In this document: piece by piece, positions 54,675 through 63,975 of the stretch
Position numbering within the stretch: position 1 is the stretch's first letter
Layout of the letters: every line of letters begins with the position of its first letter
Origin: Actinoplanes oryzae
GTDB lineage: Bacteria > Actinomycetota > Actinomycetes > Mycobacteriales > Micromonosporaceae
DNA length: 64,000 nucleotides
Assembly: GCF_030757795.1 (NCBI RefSeq)
Contig: NZ_JAUQWH010000003.1
Coordinates: 62,001 to 126,000 of the forward strand
Direction of reading: 5' to 3'
Position numbers and translations under genes: made by a program
The notes under the pieces: model-generated
Told to the model about the DNA's origin: nothing
Databases searched by the model: none
Seen by the model: the letters and a program-made list of their open reading frames with translations, nothing else

Positions 54675-55852
54675 GGCGTCTCCTGACGTAGGCCGGCGAG
54701 GCGGGCGAGCGCGCCCGCGCGGTGGGTCCAGGTGTGCCGGGCGGCGAGCTCGCGCCGCTGCCGGACCAGATCGGGTGTACGCGGCCGGCCCAGCGCCGCC
54801 CGCACGGCGGCCGCGAAACCGGCGGGACCGGCGGCCACGGTGACCAGCGAGGAGCCGAGCCACTCGTTGGCGGGCAGCGGCGTGGACACCACGTCGCGCC
54901 CGGCGGCCAGGTATTCCAGCGTCTTGAGCGGGAAGCTGGCGCGGTTGAACGCGGTGTCCGCGTAGGGCGTCAGCCCCACGTCGATGACCCGCAGATAGCC
55001 GGGCAGCTCGGCGAACGGCTTGGGGCCGGTGTGCACGACGTTGGGCCGCCCGGCGAGGGCCGAGAAGCGCGCGGCCTGGTAGCCGGGTGCCACCGGGCCG
55101 ACGACCAGCAGGGAGCAGCCGGTGTCCGCGACGGCTTCGAGCAGGGCCAGGTCGATGCGGTCGTTGACGTAGCCGACGAACCCGGCGACCGGGCCGGTCA
55201 GGGCGGCGTCGGCGGGAACCGGGGCGGTGTCCACGCCCGCGTACGCGCCGGGGTCGCACCCGGTCGGGACCACGGTCGCGGTGACTCCCAGGGACGCGTA
55301 CCGGGCGCCGAGGGGACCCGACACGGCCGCGACCGCATCCGCGCGCCGCAGGACCGCATCCTCCTGGGCGACGATCCGCTCGCGGGGGATGCCGAACAGC
55401 TCGGCCCCGGCGACGAGGTCGTCGGTGGCGTAGAAGACGGTCCGGCGGGCGGGCACCGCGCCGAGCAGCGGTTCGGTGCGGGTGGTGACCATCGCAGCGA
55501 CCGGCGTACGCGACTCGCCGTAGAGCGTGGCGGCGGCGTTGCGGATCGCCCGGCGCATCAGGGGCGGCACCAGGCGGTGGGCGCCCGGGCGGTACATGCC
55601 GGGGGTGACCCGCGGCGCGAGGCGGGCGAGGCCGGGGCGCAGCACGCTCAGCGGCGGCAGCTTCCACGACTCGGCGAGCTGCGGGTTGCGCAGCCGGGTC
55701 AGCGCGGACACCGGCGGGTCGACGTAGAGCACCGGGGTCAGCCGGGACAGCTCGTCGGCGACGTGCCGGTCGGTGCCGGCCGGCCCGTCGTACTGCGTGC
55801 TGGCGACGTAGACGAGCAGGTCGCCGCGCGACCCGCCGAGCTTGCCGGTCAC
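54671..55852 (-). CDS. GT-B fold glycosyltransferase
   Basis: The 393-residue enzyme has GDLLVYVASTQYDGPAGTDR, TVFYATDDLVAGAELFGIPR, ADAVAAVSGPLGARYASLGV and VVPTGCDPGAYAGV; the C-terminal acceptor-binding half has VIDVGLTPYADTAFNRASFP and KTLEYLAAGRDVVSTPLP. The GTG start has GGGGAG 6 nt upstream and is preferred to a start 341 codons upstream that runs through the next gene. It is coupled to the following GT gene. Donor sugar unknown. Confidence 0.85.
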   Translation of the reverse strand: MTGKLGGSRGDLLVYVASTQYDGPAGTDRHVADELSRLTPVLYVDPPVSALTRLRNPQLAESWKLPPLSVLRPGLARLAPRVTPGMYRPGAHRLVPPLMRRAIRNAAATLYGESRTPVAAMVTTRTEPLLGAVPARRTVFYATDDLVAGAELFGIPRERIVAQEDAVLRRADAVAAVSGPLGARYASLGVTATVVPTGCDPGAYAGVDTAPVPADAALTGPVAGFVGYVNDRIDLALLEAVADTGCSLLVVGPVAPGYQAARFSALAGRPNVVHTGPKPFAELPGYLRVIDVGLTPYADTAFNRASFPLKTLEYLAAGRDVVSTPLPANEWLGSSLVTVAAGPAGFAAAVRAALGRPRTPDLVRQRRELAARHTWTHRAGALARLAGLRQETP

Positions 55853-55869
55853 TGTTCTCCCCAGGGGTC

Positions 55870-56886
55870 TCACCGGACGACCGCCGGTGACCAGGCGTCG
55901 TGGACGTAGACGGCGGGCGCCCCGGTGCCGTCGGCCGGGACCCGCCAGATGTCGCTGGTCGACGTGCCCTCGCCCGCGCGCGCCAGCCCGTAGAGCACGG
56001 TGTCGTCGTCGAGCCACTCGGCCTGGTCGTCCACGCTGCGGGTCTCGGCGAGCAGGGTCTCGGCGCCGGTGCGCAGGTCGAGCACGGCGAGCCGCCACTG
56101 GCCGGCGGGCAACTTCCCGTGCTTCTTGTACGCGACCCGCGTCCCGTCCGGCGACAGCGACGGGCATTCGACGTCGGCGTGCAGCGCTGTCACCGCTTTC
56201 CGGCTGAGGCTGCCCTCGACGAGCCACGTCTTCCCACCCGACGCCGCGGTCGCGTAGAACCGGTCGCCGCCCGCGAACGTGACGCCCCACAGGTTGCGGT
56301 CGGGGCTGGTGTTGCGGCGCCCGTCCACGGTCAGGGCGAAGTTCTCCAGATCCCCGTACGCCGTCCCGTCCGCCCCGGTCACCACGGTGCGCGTGGAGAA
56401 CTGGCCGGGGTTCGCGTACGAGTCCCCGAACACGAACGTGGTCGTCGCCGCGTACGCCCCGTCGCGCGACAGCCGGGTGCGGCTCGGGATGCCGGTGAGC
56501 GGCAGATCCCGTACGGGCGCCCAGTTCTCGCCGAGCAGTTGCGCCCGGTACTTGGTCACCAGTCCCCGCTCGGCGGAGAGGCACACCGCGTCGGCGCCCG
56601 TGGCGTACACCCGCTCGCAGTGCGCCGGGGTGAACGCGCGGGGTCCGTCCGGGGCGTCCAGGGACACCATCGCGACCGTCCCGTATCCCTGTCCCAGCGC
56701 GGTGCTCCGGAAGACCAGGTGCGGCGCGTCCCGGACGGCGGCGAGGTCGTCGCGGGTCGGCACCGCGGGGGCCGCGCGTACCTCGTCCGCCTGCCGGGTC
56801 CGCTCGTGCCACACATAGCCGCCCGTGCCGGCCAGGACGGTCAGCACGACGGCGCCGAAGGCCACCACCCGCCACCGGTCAGCCAT
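55870..56886 (-). CDS. membrane-anchored TolB-like beta-propeller protein
   Basis: The 338-residue protein has an N-terminal membrane anchor (VVAFGAVVLTVLAGTGGYVW) and an extracytoplasmic beta-propeller with TolB/WD40-type blades (ECPSLSPDGTRVAYKKHGKL, LAVLDLRTGAETLLAETRSV, DIWRVPADGTGAPAVYVHDA). It may bind a partner at the cell surface. It overlaps the MFS gene by 8 nt and is followed by glycosyltransferase genes, so a role in assembling or sensing a surface glycan is plausible. Confidence 0.78.
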   Translation of the reverse strand: MADRWRVVAFGAVVLTVLAGTGGYVWHERTRQADEVRAAPAVPTRDDLAAVRDAPHLVFRSTALGQGYGTVAMVSLDAPDGPRAFTPAHCERVYATGADAVCLSAERGLVTKYRAQLLGENWAPVRDLPLTGIPSRTRLSRDGAYAATTTFVFGDSYANPGQFSTRTVVTGADGTAYGDLENFALTVDGRRNTSPDRNLWGVTFAGGDRFYATAASGGKTWLVEGSLSRKAVTALHADVECPSLSPDGTRVAYKKHGKLPAGQWRLAVLDLRTGAETLLAETRSVDDQAEWLDDDTVLYGLARAGEGTSTSDIWRVPADGTGAPAVYVHDAWSPAVVR

Positions 56887-58108
56887 GGTCGGCGCCCCGC
56901 AGCAGCAGGCCCGCCACCGGGACGGCCGCCACGAGCAGCCCCGCGAAGAGCAGCAGCGACGCGCCCGGCCCCCGCAGGCTCCACAGCAGGCCGAAGAGCA
57001 GCGACGACGCGAAGCGCGCCAGCGCCACCACGGTCTGCGCGGCCGCGATCCCGCTCCCCCGCGCCTCCTGGGGCACGAGCCGGCTCACCAGGGCGGGCAG
57101 CACCCCGTCGGTGGCGGCGTAGAACGTGCCGAGCAGCAGCAGGACGCCCAGCGTCAGCCCGAACCCGCCGGTCGGCAGCGCGGCGAGCAGGTAGCAGGCG
57201 AGCAGCGCCCCGTGCCCGGCGACCAGCACCCGGGCCCGGCCCACCCGGTCGGCGAGGCGGCCCAGGGGCACGGCGAGCGCGAGGTACGCGATGTTCGTCC
57301 CCACGTAGAGCAGCGGGAACCAGCCGGCGGCGAGGTCGTCGCGCTCCTGCAGCGCGAGGTAGAGGAACCCGTCCCCGACGGTGAGCAGCCCGAGCACCCC
57401 GGCCGCCAGCAGCGGCCGGCGCAACGGGCGGCCGCCGATCGCGCGCACGGCCCGGCCCAGACCGATGCGGGCGGCGCCCGTGGCGGTGCGCAGGTTGGGC
57501 ACGAAGAGCACCAGGACGGCCAGCCCCACGAGCGCGAACCCGGACGACACCACGAAGATCGAGTCGTAGCTGCCCGGCACCGACGCCAGCAGCGCGAACG
57601 CGACCAGGGGACCCAGGGCGGCGCCCGTGGTGTCCAGCGCCCGGTGCACGCCGAACGAGCGGCCCAGCGAGGCGGGGTCGGACGCCGCGGCGATCAGCGC
57701 GTCGCGGGGCGCCGTGCGCAGGCCCTTGCCCAGCCGGTCCCCGGTCACCACGGCGGTGATCGCGGCGAACCCGGCCGCGGGCAGCATGGCGAGCCGGCTG
57801 AGCGCGGACGCCCCGTAGCCCAGCACCGCCACCCACTTGGGGTGTCCGCCGCGGTCGCCGGCATAGCCCCCGGCGATCCGGACGAACGCGCTGACCCCCT
57901 GGTAGATCCCGTCGAGGAAGCCGTACGCCAGCGGGCTGAGCCCGACCGCGGCGGTGAGATAGAGCGGCAGCACCGAGGCGACCATCTCCGACGACACGTC
58001 GGTCAGCAGGCTCACGACGCCCAGCAGCACGACCGTCGAGGACACCCGCCGGACGACCGTGCCGGAGCGGGTCTCCGCGCCCGGCCGGTCCCGCAACGTC
58101 ACGTACAC
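56879..58108 (-). CDS. major facilitator superfamily transporter
   Basis: The 409-residue protein has about twelve membrane helices and MFS motif-A remnants (SAFVRIAGGYAGDRGGHPKW and RLADRVGRARV). It resembles sugar/drug exporters of the actinobacterial DHA-like group. GTG start; a second in-frame GTG lies two codons later. First gene of the minus-strand operon; it could move a precursor or product across the membrane. Confidence 0.85.
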   Translation of the reverse strand: MYVTLRDRPGAETRSGTVVRRVSSTVVLLGVVSLLTDVSSEMVASVLPLYLTAAVGLSPLAYGFLDGIYQGVSAFVRIAGGYAGDRGGHPKWVAVLGYGASALSRLAMLPAAGFAAITAVVTGDRLGKGLRTAPRDALIAAASDPASLGRSFGVHRALDTTGAALGPLVAFALLASVPGSYDSIFVVSSGFALVGLAVLVLFVPNLRTATGAARIGLGRAVRAIGGRPLRRPLLAAGVLGLLTVGDGFLYLALQERDDLAAGWFPLLYVGTNIAYLALAVPLGRLADRVGRARVLVAGHGALLACYLLAALPTGGFGLTLGVLLLLGTFYAATDGVLPALVSRLVPQEARGSGIAAAQTVVALARFASSLLFGLLWSLRGPGASLLLFAGLLVAAVPVAGLLLRGADHG

Positions 58109-58145
58109 GTCGTCCCCCTCTCCGCCCTCACGCTAACGGCGGCCG

Positions 58146-58862
58146 ATGCCGGTGCCCGCCGCCCTTTCGGACGCCCTTCTCAGCAATGTGGATACTTACG
58201 CGATGGCGATCGGCGACAGACTGCGGGCGCGGGTGGCGGACGGCTCCCGGCCGGGCTCGCTGGGACACCGCGCCCGGGCCCGCCGGGCGGCGAAGCTCCT
58301 GGCGTCCTTCCCCGGCCTCGCGGGCATGAGCGTGCTCGACCTCGGCGGCGAACCGCACTTCTGGCGTACGGTCGCCGTCCGCCCCGCGCGGGTCACCATC
58401 CTCAACCTGATGCCGTGCGACCCGGAGCCGCCGTGGCTCGAGACGGTCATCGGTGACGCCTGCGCACCCCCGCCGGCGCTGGCGGGACGCACCTTCGACC
58501 TCGTGGTGTCCAACTCGGTCATCGAGCACGTCGGCGGGCACGGGCCCCGGCAGCGGTTCGCCGAGGTCGTGCAGCGCGCCGCCGACCGGCACTGGGTGCA
58601 GACCCCGTACCGCTACTTCCCCGTGGAGCCGCACTGGGTGTTCCCCGGGATGCAGTTCCTGCCGTTGCGGATGCGCGCCGAGGTGACCCGGCGCTGGCCG
58701 CTGAGCCCCGGGCGGGCGGACAACCTGCCCGAGGCGATCGCGAACGCCGCCTCGGTCGAGCTGCTCTCGCTCACCGAGATGCGCGCCTACTTCCCGGAGT
58801 CGCGCCTCTGGTACGAACGCGCGGGCGGCCTGATCAAGTCGGTCACCGCGATCCGGGACTGA
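58146..58862 (+). CDS. SAM-dependent methyltransferase
   Basis: The 238-residue class I methyltransferase has the SAM site MSVLDLGGEPHFWRTV and FDLVVSNSVIEHVGGHGPRQ (the usual post-motif II segment). The region PVEPHWVFPGMQFLPLRMRA is common in sugar or lipid methyltransferases of glycan loci. Start may be 58146 or the ATG at 58203. It is divergent from the MFS gene and convergent with the aminotransferase gene. Likely modifies a glycan precursor. Confidence 0.82.
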   Translation: MPVPAALSDALLSNVDTYAMAIGDRLRARVADGSRPGSLGHRARARRAAKLLASFPGLAGMSVLDLGGEPHFWRTVAVRPARVTILNLMPCDPEPPWLETVIGDACAPPPALAGRTFDLVVSNSVIEHVGGHGPRQRFAEVVQRAADRHWVQTPYRYFPVEPHWVFPGMQFLPLRMRAEVTRRWPLSPGRADNLPEAIANAASVELLSLTEMRAYFPESRLWYERAGGLIKSVTAIRD

Positions 58863-58867
58863 CCGGC

Positions 58868-59959
58868 TCATGCGAGGCGCAGCGCGTCCGCCAGCGCCTC
58901 GGCGACCCGCGCCTGCTGGTCCGCCGTGATCTGCGGATAGATCGGCAGCGACAGCAGCTCGGCCGCGGCGGCCTCGGCGTGCGGGAAGGACCCGCCGAGG
59001 GACGCGAAGGCGCCCGTCGCGTGCACCGGGAACGGGTAGTGGATCGCCGCGCCCACCCCGGCGGTGTGCAGCCGGGACAGCACCGCGTCGCGGCGCCCGC
59101 CGGGCACCCGGATGCCGTAGATGTGCCACACGTGCTCGTTGCCGCCGAGCGTCACCGGCGGCACCACGTCGAGGCCGGCGAGCAGCTCGTCGTAGCGGGC
59201 GGCGGCGGCGCGGCGCAGCTCGTTCCAGCGGGCCAGCCGGGTCAGCTTCGCCCGCAGCACCACGGCCTGCAGCCCGTCGAGCCGGCTGTTCACCCCGATC
59301 AGGTCGTGCCGGTACTTCGTGAGCCCGCCGTGGCTGCCGAGGGTCCGTACGGTGGTCGCCAGCTCCTCGTCGGCCGTCACGACCGCCCCGGCGTCCCCGT
59401 ACGCGCCGAGGTTCTTGCCCGGGTAGAAGCTGGTCGACGCGATCCCGTCCGCCCCGGCGCCGCGGCCGTGGCGGGTGGCGCCCTGGCACTGGGCGGCGTC
59501 CTCGACGACGGCGACGCCCGCGCCGGCCAGCCGCTCGACCGGGGCCAGCTGGCCGTACAGGTGCACCGGCACGATGGCGCGGGTCGCGGGCGTGACGGCG
59601 GCCAGCGCGGCGTCCGTGTCGATGAGGTAGGTGCGCGGGTCGCAGTCGACGAGCACGACGTCCGCCCCGGCGCGGGCCACGGCCTCGGCGGTCGCGACGA
59701 ACGTGTTCGCGGGCAGGATCACCTCACTGCCCGGGCCCACGCCGACGGCACGCAGTGCGAGCTCGAGGGCGTCCGTGCCGTTGGCCACGCCGACGCAGTG
59801 CGGCAGGCCGGAGAACGCGGCGTACTCCTCCTCGAACGCGGTCACCTCCGCACCGCCCACGAACGCCGTCGCGGCGATGACGCGCTTGAAGCCGGCCTCG
59901 ACCTCCTCGGCCACCTCCGCGTGCGCGGCGGCCAGGTCGACGAGCGGGATGCTGGACAT
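58868..59959 (-). CDS. DegT/DnrJ/EryC1-family sugar aminotransferase (second copy in cassette)
   Basis: The 363-residue PLP enzyme has GVANGTDALELALRAVG, IVPVHLYGQLAPVERLAG and the PLP lysine in TSFYPGKNLGAYGDAG. It transfers an amino group to a keto sugar nucleotide. ATG follows the NeuD-like gene stop directly. With another DegT gene three positions away, two aminations, or two different keto sugars, are expected. Confidence 0.88.
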   Translation of the reverse strand: MSSIPLVDLAAAHAEVAEEVEAGFKRVIAATAFVGGAEVTAFEEEYAAFSGLPHCVGVANGTDALELALRAVGVGPGSEVILPANTFVATAEAVARAGADVVLVDCDPRTYLIDTDAALAAVTPATRAIVPVHLYGQLAPVERLAGAGVAVVEDAAQCQGATRHGRGAGADGIASTSFYPGKNLGAYGDAGAVVTADEELATTVRTLGSHGGLTKYRHDLIGVNSRLDGLQAVVLRAKLTRLARWNELRRAAAARYDELLAGLDVVPPVTLGGNEHVWHIYGIRVPGGRRDAVLSRLHTAGVGAAIHYPFPVHATGAFASLGGSFPHAEAAAAELLSLPIYPQITADQQARVAEALADALRLA

Positions 59960-60589
59960 TCAGTTCCTCCGGAGAAAGCGCGCGGGATTGCCGGCCCAGA
60001 CCTCGCCGGCCGGGATGTCGTGCAGCACCACCGAGCCCATGCCGACCAGCGCTCGCTCGCCGACGGTCACGCCCTCGCGGATCAGGGCGCCGGAGCCGAG
60101 ATAGGCCCCGGTCCGCACGGTGGCCGAGCCGCCGAGGCGCACCCCGGAGGCGATGGTCACGTAGTCGGCCACCTGGTCGTCGTGGGTCAGCACGGCGTGT
60201 GGCATGACGGCGACATGGGATCCGACGGTGACGTCCGCGGTGAGCACGGTCCCGGCGAGCAGGACGGTGCCAGGACCGACGAGGCTGCCGGCGCCGAGCT
60301 CGGCCGCCGGGTGCACGACGGTGGCGTACCGGCCGGCGGGCAGGCCGAGCCGCTCGACGATGAGCTGCCGGGCGGTGTAGTTGCGGGGGTTGCCCACGCA
60401 CACCACGACGGCGGCGTCCATCTCGGCCACGCCGGCGACGGCGCCGAGGACAGGCAGCTCGGAGCGGGTGGTGCCGGGCAGGGCCGGGTCGTCGTCGACG
60501 AAGCCGAGCACGTGCCAGCCGGCGGCCAGCGCGGCGGCGGCGGTCTCGCGGGCGAAACCGCCGGCGCCGACGATGACGAGGTCCTTCAT
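59960..60589 (-). CDS. NeuD/PglD-type sugar acyltransferase
   Basis: The 209-residue protein has an N-terminal NAD-like Rossmann motif (MKDLVIVGAGGFARETAAAA) and a left-handed beta-helix of hexapeptide repeats (GVRLGGSATVRTGAYLGSGA, IREGVTVGERALVGMGSVVL), ending with NPARFL. Relatives N-acetylate amino sugars, for example in bacillosamine or sialic-acid-like pathways. It overlaps the upstream DegT gene (ATGA). Confidence 0.87.
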   Translation of the reverse strand: MKDLVIVGAGGFARETAAAALAAGWHVLGFVDDDPALPGTTRSELPVLGAVAGVAEMDAAVVVCVGNPRNYTARQLIVERLGLPAGRYATVVHPAAELGAGSLVGPGTVLLAGTVLTADVTVGSHVAVMPHAVLTHDDQVADYVTIASGVRLGGSATVRTGAYLGSGALIREGVTVGERALVGMGSVVLHDIPAGEVWAGNPARFLRRN

Positions 60590-61707
60590 GGGCGCAGGAG
60601 CCCGGCGATGAAGATCTGGTCCTCGTCCGTGAGCGCGTGGTGCAACGGCAGGATCAGCGAGTCGCGGGTCAGCCGCTCGGTGTTCGGCAGCGGTCCGGGC
60701 GTGACGTCGGCGTAGGCCGGTTCCAGGTGCGCCGCCATGATGCCGCGGCGGGCGGAGACGCCGTGCTCGGCGAGCTTGGCGAGGAGGTCGTCGCGGCCGG
60801 TGGCGTACTCGTCGGTCAGCAGCACCCAGAAGGACTGGTAGTTCGTCCGGCCGTACTCGGGATCCCGGACGGGCACCAGGCCGGGGATGTCCGCCAGCAG
60901 CTCGTGGTAGCGGGCCGCCAGGGCGCGGCGCTGCTCCACCAGGCCTGCGAGCCGGCCCAGCTGGACGAGCCCGACCGCCGCCTGGATGTCGGTCATCCGG
61001 TAGTTGTAGGCGGTCTCCAGGTACGCCTCGAGCACCGGCTGGGCGCTGGCGTGCCGGTCGGCGGCGGAGACGTTCATGCCGTGCTCGCGCAGGCGGCGCA
61101 GGCGCACGGCGTCGTCCGCGTCGTCGAGGGTCAGCATGCCGCCCTCGCCGGTGGTGAGCAGCTTGCGCGGATGGAAGGACCACGCGGCGACGGCGGCACC
61201 GGCACCGGCCGGCACCCCGTACGCCGTGGATCCCGCCGCGCACGCCGCGTCCTCGACCAGCCGCAGACCCCATCCCTCCGCGGCCTTGCGCAGAGCCACG
61301 GTGTCGAAGGGGACGCCGCCCTGGTGGACGGCGATGACGGCCTTGGTGCGCGGGGTGCGGACGACGTCGACCGTCTCGGCGGTGAGGTTGCCCGTCGCGA
61401 GATCCACGTCCGCGAAGACCGGCGTGGCCCCGACGTAGCGGACGGCGTTGGCCGTGGCGATGAACGAGAACGACGGCACGACGACCTCGTCGCCCGGGCC
61501 GACGCCCGCGAGCACCAGCGCCAGGTGCAGCGCCGTGGTGCAGGAGCTGACCGCGACGCCGTGGCTCGCGCCGGCGACCCCGGCGAACTCGCGCTCGAAC
61601 TGCGCGACCCGCGGGCCCTGCGCGACCCAGCCGGAGCGCACGGCCTCGGCCGCGGCCTGCGCCTCCTCCTCGCCGAGCCGCGGGATCATGACGGGGATCC
61701 GCTTCAC
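60586..61707 (-). CDS. DegT/DnrJ/EryC1-family sugar aminotransferase (first copy in cassette)
   Basis: The 373-residue enzyme has SCTTALHLALVLAGVGPGDE, VVVPSFSFIATANAVRYVG, the PLP lysine in AAWSFHPRKLLTTGEGG and YNYRMTDIQAAVGLVQLGRL. The SFHPRK type differs from the FYPGKN type of the other copy, so the two probably act on different sugars. GTG start (VKRIPVMIPRLG) overlaps the epimerase stop (GTGA). Confidence 0.88.
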   Translation of the reverse strand: MKRIPVMIPRLGEEEAQAAAEAVRSGWVAQGPRVAQFEREFAGVAGASHGVAVSSCTTALHLALVLAGVGPGDEVVVPSFSFIATANAVRYVGATPVFADVDLATGNLTAETVDVVRTPRTKAVIAVHQGGVPFDTVALRKAAEGWGLRLVEDAACAAGSTAYGVPAGAGAAVAAWSFHPRKLLTTGEGGMLTLDDADDAVRLRRLREHGMNVSAADRHASAQPVLEAYLETAYNYRMTDIQAAVGLVQLGRLAGLVEQRRALAARYHELLADIPGLVPVRDPEYGRTNYQSFWVLLTDEYATGRDDLLAKLAEHGVSARRGIMAAHLEPAYADVTPGPLPNTERLTRDSLILPLHHALTDEDQIFIAGLLRP

Positions 61708-62669
61708 CGGGAGGACCTCCACCAGTCCACGAGGCCCTCGAGGCCCTCGCGGAGCCCGATCTCGGCGCGGAAGCCCAGCCTCTCGGCGGCGGCGGACGTG
61801 TCGGCCAGGCGCCGCGTGACGCCGTTGACCGCGCGGGCCGGGCCGTGCTCGGGGGCCAGGTCGGACTTCATGACCTCGCTGAGCGCCTGGGCCAGCTCCT
61901 TGAGGCTGGTCTCGGTGCCACTGGCCACGTTGAACACCTCGTCGGTGACGGGCGCCCGGGCGGCCAGGATGTTCGCGCGGGCGATGTCGGCCACGTGCAC
62001 GAAGTCCATCGTCTGCAGCCCGTCGCCGAGGATCAGCGGCGGCGTGCCCGACTCGATGCGTTCCATCCAGCGGATGAGCACCTCGGTGTAGAGGCCGTAG
62101 ATGTCCATCCGGGGGCCGTACACGTTGAAGTAGCGCAGAGCCACGTAGTCCAGCCCGGCCATGCTGTGAAAGCTGCGCAGCGTCGCCTCGTTGAAGGCCT
62201 TCGCGGCGCCGTAGAAGGTGTCGTTGTTGTACGGATGGTGCCGTTCCGTGGTCGGGAACTGCTCGGCGAGGCCGTAGACGCTCGCCGACGACGACGCGAC
62301 GACCTTCCGGACGCCCTCCGCGGCGGCCGCCTCGACGACGTTGAACGTGCCGTCGACCAGCACCTCGTTGGCCAGCCGGGGCTCCTCCGCGCACTGGGTG
62401 ATGCGGATGGCGGCGAGGTGGAACACCAGGTCCTTGCCCGCGGTCACCTCCCGCACGAGCGCCTGGTCGCGGATGTCGCCCTCGATCAGCCGGACGGGAC
62501 CGTTCGCCAGCGCCCACGCCAGATTCGCGTGGCGGCCGCGCACGAGATTGTCGAGCACGACGATCTCCGCCGCCCCGCCCCGGACCAGCTCGTCGACCAC
62601 GTGCGAGCCGATGGTGCCCGCCCCGCCGGTGACCAGGGCGCGCGCGCCCTCGATCGGTACGCCTGTCAC
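61704..62669 (-). CDS. NAD-dependent sugar epimerase/dehydratase (extended SDR)
   Basis: The 321-residue protein has ARALVTGGAGTIGSHVVDEL, VFHLAAIRITQCAEEP, VASSSASVYGLAEQFP and the YxxxK in FYGAAKAFNEATLRSF. It is a WbpP/GalE-like UDP- or dTDP-sugar epimerase or dehydratase. GTG start; it overlaps the oxidoreductase gene stop (GTGA). It probably supplies the keto or epimerised sugar for the aminotransferases. Confidence 0.87.
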   Translation of the reverse strand: MTGVPIEGARALVTGGAGTIGSHVVDELVRGGAAEIVVLDNLVRGRHANLAWALANGPVRLIEGDIRDQALVREVTAGKDLVFHLAAIRITQCAEEPRLANEVLVDGTFNVVEAAAAEGVRKVVASSSASVYGLAEQFPTTERHHPYNNDTFYGAAKAFNEATLRSFHSMAGLDYVALRYFNVYGPRMDIYGLYTEVLIRWMERIESGTPPLILGDGLQTMDFVHVADIARANILAARAPVTDEVFNVASGTETSLKELAQALSEVMKSDLAPEHGPARAVNGVTRRLADTSAAAERLGFRAEIGLREGLEGLVDWWRSSR

Positions 62670-63742
62670 GCCATGTGCCCTTCGTCGATGTCGATCATCG
62701 TCCCGCCCTCGGCCAGGCTGCGCGTGGCGGCCTGCAGGATCGCCAGGACCCGCAGGCCCGAGCGCCCGTCGGTCAGGGCGGGAGTCTTCGTGGTGATGGC
62801 CCGCGCGTACTCGTCCACCATGGTGCGCAGCGCCTCCCGCTCGGCCAGCGCCGGCGCCACCATGTCCCCGGAGCGGTACGAGATCAGCACGTCGCGGCGC
62901 TGCTCGTCGCCCAGCTCGTCGGGCGAGGCCACGTCGACGCCCCGGTCGTACACGGCGAGGCGCTGGCTGGGGTTGAGGTCGTCCCACACGAGCGTGCGCT
63001 TGGATCCGCCGACGATGGTCGTGCGGACCTTCACCGGCGAGAGCCAGTTGACGTGCACGTGCGCGATGGCGCCGGTGCTGAGGCGCAGAGTCAGGTAGGC
63101 CACGCAGGCCCGGCCCGCGCCGATGCCGTCCGCGCCCTGCGCCGCCACGGCCACCGGGCGCACGCCGGGCGGCAGGACGAAGTCCAGGATCGACAGGTCG
63201 TGCGGGGCGAGGTCCCAGACCACGTCGATGTCGCGCTGCACGAGACCCAGGTTGATGCGTACGGAATCCAGGAAGTGCAGTTCCCCCAGGTCGCCCGAGC
63301 GCAGGAACTCGCGGATGCGCAGCACGGCCGGGGTGTAGCAGTAGGTGTGGTCGCACATCAGCGTCAGGCCCCGGCGGTCGGCCTCGGCGACGAGCTCGAG
63401 TCCCTCCGCATAGGTCGCGGCGAGCGGCTTCTCGACGAGGACGTGCTTGCCGGCGCGCAGGGCGGCCATTGCCACGGGCAGGTGGGTGCCGGCCGGGGTG
63501 GCGATGGCGACGGCGTCCACGTGCGGGTCGGCGAGGACCTCGTCGAGCTCGGCGGAGACCTGGACCGTCGAGTAGTTCCCGAGGACCCGGCGGGCGCGCG
63601 CGGCGTCGAGGTCGCAGAGCCAGCGCAGGCGGAAGGCGGGCGAGGACTGGAAGTTGCGGACGAGGTTGGGGCCCCAGTAGCCGGCCCCGACCACGGCGAC
63701 ACCGATCGGATCCGGTTCGGGTGCGGTGGGATTCACGGGCAT
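62666..63742 (-). CDS. Gfo/Idh/MocA-family sugar dehydrogenase
   Basis: The 358-residue protein has the NAD motif GVAVVGAGYWGPNLVRNF, the EKP motif in HVLVEKPLAATYAEGLELV and a C-terminal domain with VVWDLAPHDLSILDFVLP. In amino-sugar pathways (for example WlbA) it oxidises the 3-position of a UDP-sugar acid. Start taken at MPVNPTAPE; an ATG three codons upstream is equally possible, and neither has a strong ribosome site. First gene of the cassette. Confidence 0.87.
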   Translation of the reverse strand: MPVNPTAPEPDPIGVAVVGAGYWGPNLVRNFQSSPAFRLRWLCDLDAARARRVLGNYSTVQVSAELDEVLADPHVDAVAIATPAGTHLPVAMAALRAGKHVLVEKPLAATYAEGLELVAEADRRGLTLMCDHTYCYTPAVLRIREFLRSGDLGELHFLDSVRINLGLVQRDIDVVWDLAPHDLSILDFVLPPGVRPVAVAAQGADGIGAGRACVAYLTLRLSTGAIAHVHVNWLSPVKVRTTIVGGSKRTLVWDDLNPSQRLAVYDRGVDVASPDELGDEQRRDVLISYRSGDMVAPALAEREALRTMVDEYARAITTKTPALTDGRSGLRVLAILQAATRSLAEGGTMIDIDEGHMA

Positions 63743-63975
63743 CCGTTTCATCGACGACGGACAGGACGCTTCCGTCCGGCAAGCTATCGATGCGCGCGCT
63801 CGCGACGCCAGAGCCCGTTTCATATTCTGGCGGAAGCCGGGAGGGCGCGCCGGTACCTTCGGTCACCCACGTGCGACGCTCGGTCATCGGGCACGCCGCC
63901 CTTCAGTCACATTGGACCGTGAGCGTCAATTGCGCGACACCGTGGCGTCCGGCGCGCCGACTACCCTGACCGGTC

